Shown: piece after piece, positions 6,997 through 7,253 of the stretch
How the letters are laid out: the number at the start of each line of letters is the position of its first letter
Position numbering within the stretch: the stretch's first letter is position 1
Origin: Dehalococcoidales bacterium
GTDB lineage: Bacteria > Chloroflexota > Dehalococcoidia > Dehalococcoidales > Fen-1064
DNA length: 7,253 bases
Direction: 5' to 3'
Assembly: GCA_030667735.1 (NCBI GenBank)
Contig: DAOUVG010000070.1
Coordinates: 1-7,253, forward strand
Program-made: the position numbers and the translations under genes
The notes under the pieces: generated by a model
What the model saw: the letters and a program-made list of their open reading frames with translations, nothing else
Told to the model about the DNA's origin: nothing
Database searches by the model: none

Positions 6997-7051
6997 GAGA
7001 TTCTGTGCCGCTGTTAGCAGCGGCCCTTCACTTCGTTTCATTCAGAATGAC
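6997..7051 (-). repeat. GTCATT hairpin repeat, copy 4
   Basis: On the minus strand it begins GTCATTCTGAAT and ends CAGAATCTC, with perfectly complementary outer arms ATTCTG and CAGAAT. The middle carries an inner hairpin GCCGCTG-N4-CAGCGGC at 7007-7024 and the stretch ACGAAGTGAAG typical of this repeat class. Confidence 0.7.
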
Positions 7052-7072
7052 AATAGTGTGCCTGAGGTTTAA

Positions 7073-7126
7073 GTCATTCTGAGCTTACCTGCTGGTTTTG
7101 CCAGCAGGCCGAAGCTGTTCCGGAAT
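7073..7126 (+). repeat. GTCATT hairpin repeat, copy 5
   Basis: Begins GTCATTCTGAGC and ends near CGGAAT. The outer arms ATTCTG and CGGAAT pair with one G-T wobble. The inner hairpin CCTGCTGG-N5-CCAGCAGG (7088-7108) is perfect over eight bases. It starts 12 bases after the metK stop in the direction of metK transcription and faces copy 4 head to head. Confidence 0.65.
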
Positions 7127-7138
7127 ACGACGTGCTGC

Positions 7139-7253
7139 CTACCCCAGCGCCTCTTTCCTGAGGATGTCCGCCTTGTCCGTCTTCTCCCAGGGGATGTCAA
7201 GATCGTCGCGGCCGAAGTGCCCGTAGGCGGCCAACTGCCGGTAGATGGGGCGG
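7139..7253 (-). CDS. metK: S-adenosylmethionine synthetase, C-terminal end (5' part beyond the window)
   Basis: Only the last 37 codons and the TAG stop (7139-7141) are present. The enzyme makes S-adenosylmethionine from methionine and ATP in the cytoplasm. The fragment contains [20 protein letters not shown], which matches the conserved MetK C-terminus (AAYGHFGR followed by PWEKTDKA), and it ends ILRKEALG. Recognition rests on this short but highly characteristic stretch. The start, the catalytic domains and any upstream control such as a SAM riboswitch lie outside the window. No gene follows for 293 bases, so metK is probably the last gene of its transcript unless there is read-through into the ferredoxin gene. 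Confidence 0.93.
   Translation of the reverse strand, partial: RPIYRQLAAYGHFGRDDLDIPWEKTDKADILRKEALG

Noticed and set aside
6757..7041. Minus-strand open frame of 94 codons overlapping the ferredoxin start
   Set aside because: It runs through the repeats and the GC hairpin and overlaps the well-supported ferredoxin gene in another frame.
5850..7126. CRISPR array
   Set aside because: The repeats differ in length, orientation and spacing and are interrupted by genes; there are no regular spacers.

Overview
The window looks like chromosomal DNA of an anaerobic bacterium, most probably Chloroflexota of the Dehalococcoidia type. This rests on the overall flavour of RpoB and MetK, a DmsB/HupX-like four-cluster ferredoxin, and intergenic repeats of the GTCATTGCGAG / GTCATTCTGAG kind that I recall as common in such genomes. 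It is an inference of moderate confidence (about 0.6) made without a database search. No phage, transposase, CRISPR, rRNA or tRNA signal is visible.

All recognisable genes are on the minus strand, so in transcription order the layout runs from right to left. (1) 7139-7253 is the last 37 codons of metK (S-adenosylmethionine synthetase). (2) 6846-7138 is a gene-free spacer with two hairpin repeats, a GC-rich nested hairpin that may end the metK transcript, and overlapping hairpins just ahead of the next gene. (3) 6282-6845 is an iron-sulfur electron-transfer protein with four cysteine clusters. (4) 5829-6281 is a 453-base spacer with three more repeats and an extended -10 promoter. (5) 4395-5828 is a phosphoglucomutase/phosphomannomutase. 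(6) 3978-4343 is a small mannose-6-phosphate-isomerase-like cupin, probably cotranscribed with the mutase. (7) 3809-3977 is a spacer with a good sigma-70 type promoter. (8) 1-3808 is rpoB, whose 3' end lies beyond the left edge.

The genes do three jobs: transcription (rpoB), sugar-phosphate interconversion (mutase plus cupin) and methyl-donor synthesis (metK), with one redox protein whose catalytic partner is not in the window. rpoB seems to have its own promoter, whose -35 box overlaps the stop codon of the cupin gene, so it is not read only from an upstream ribosomal-protein operon.

The points most worth a second look are: a long acidic, repeat-containing C-terminal extension of RpoB; two substitutions at normally conserved positions of the rifampicin region of RpoB; a five-copy intergenic repeat family whose outer arms change together so that pairing is kept; and an orphan ferredoxin subunit with non-standard spacing in its third cysteine motif. 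I did not find a convincing new multi-gene system here; most of the window is conserved housekeeping sequence.
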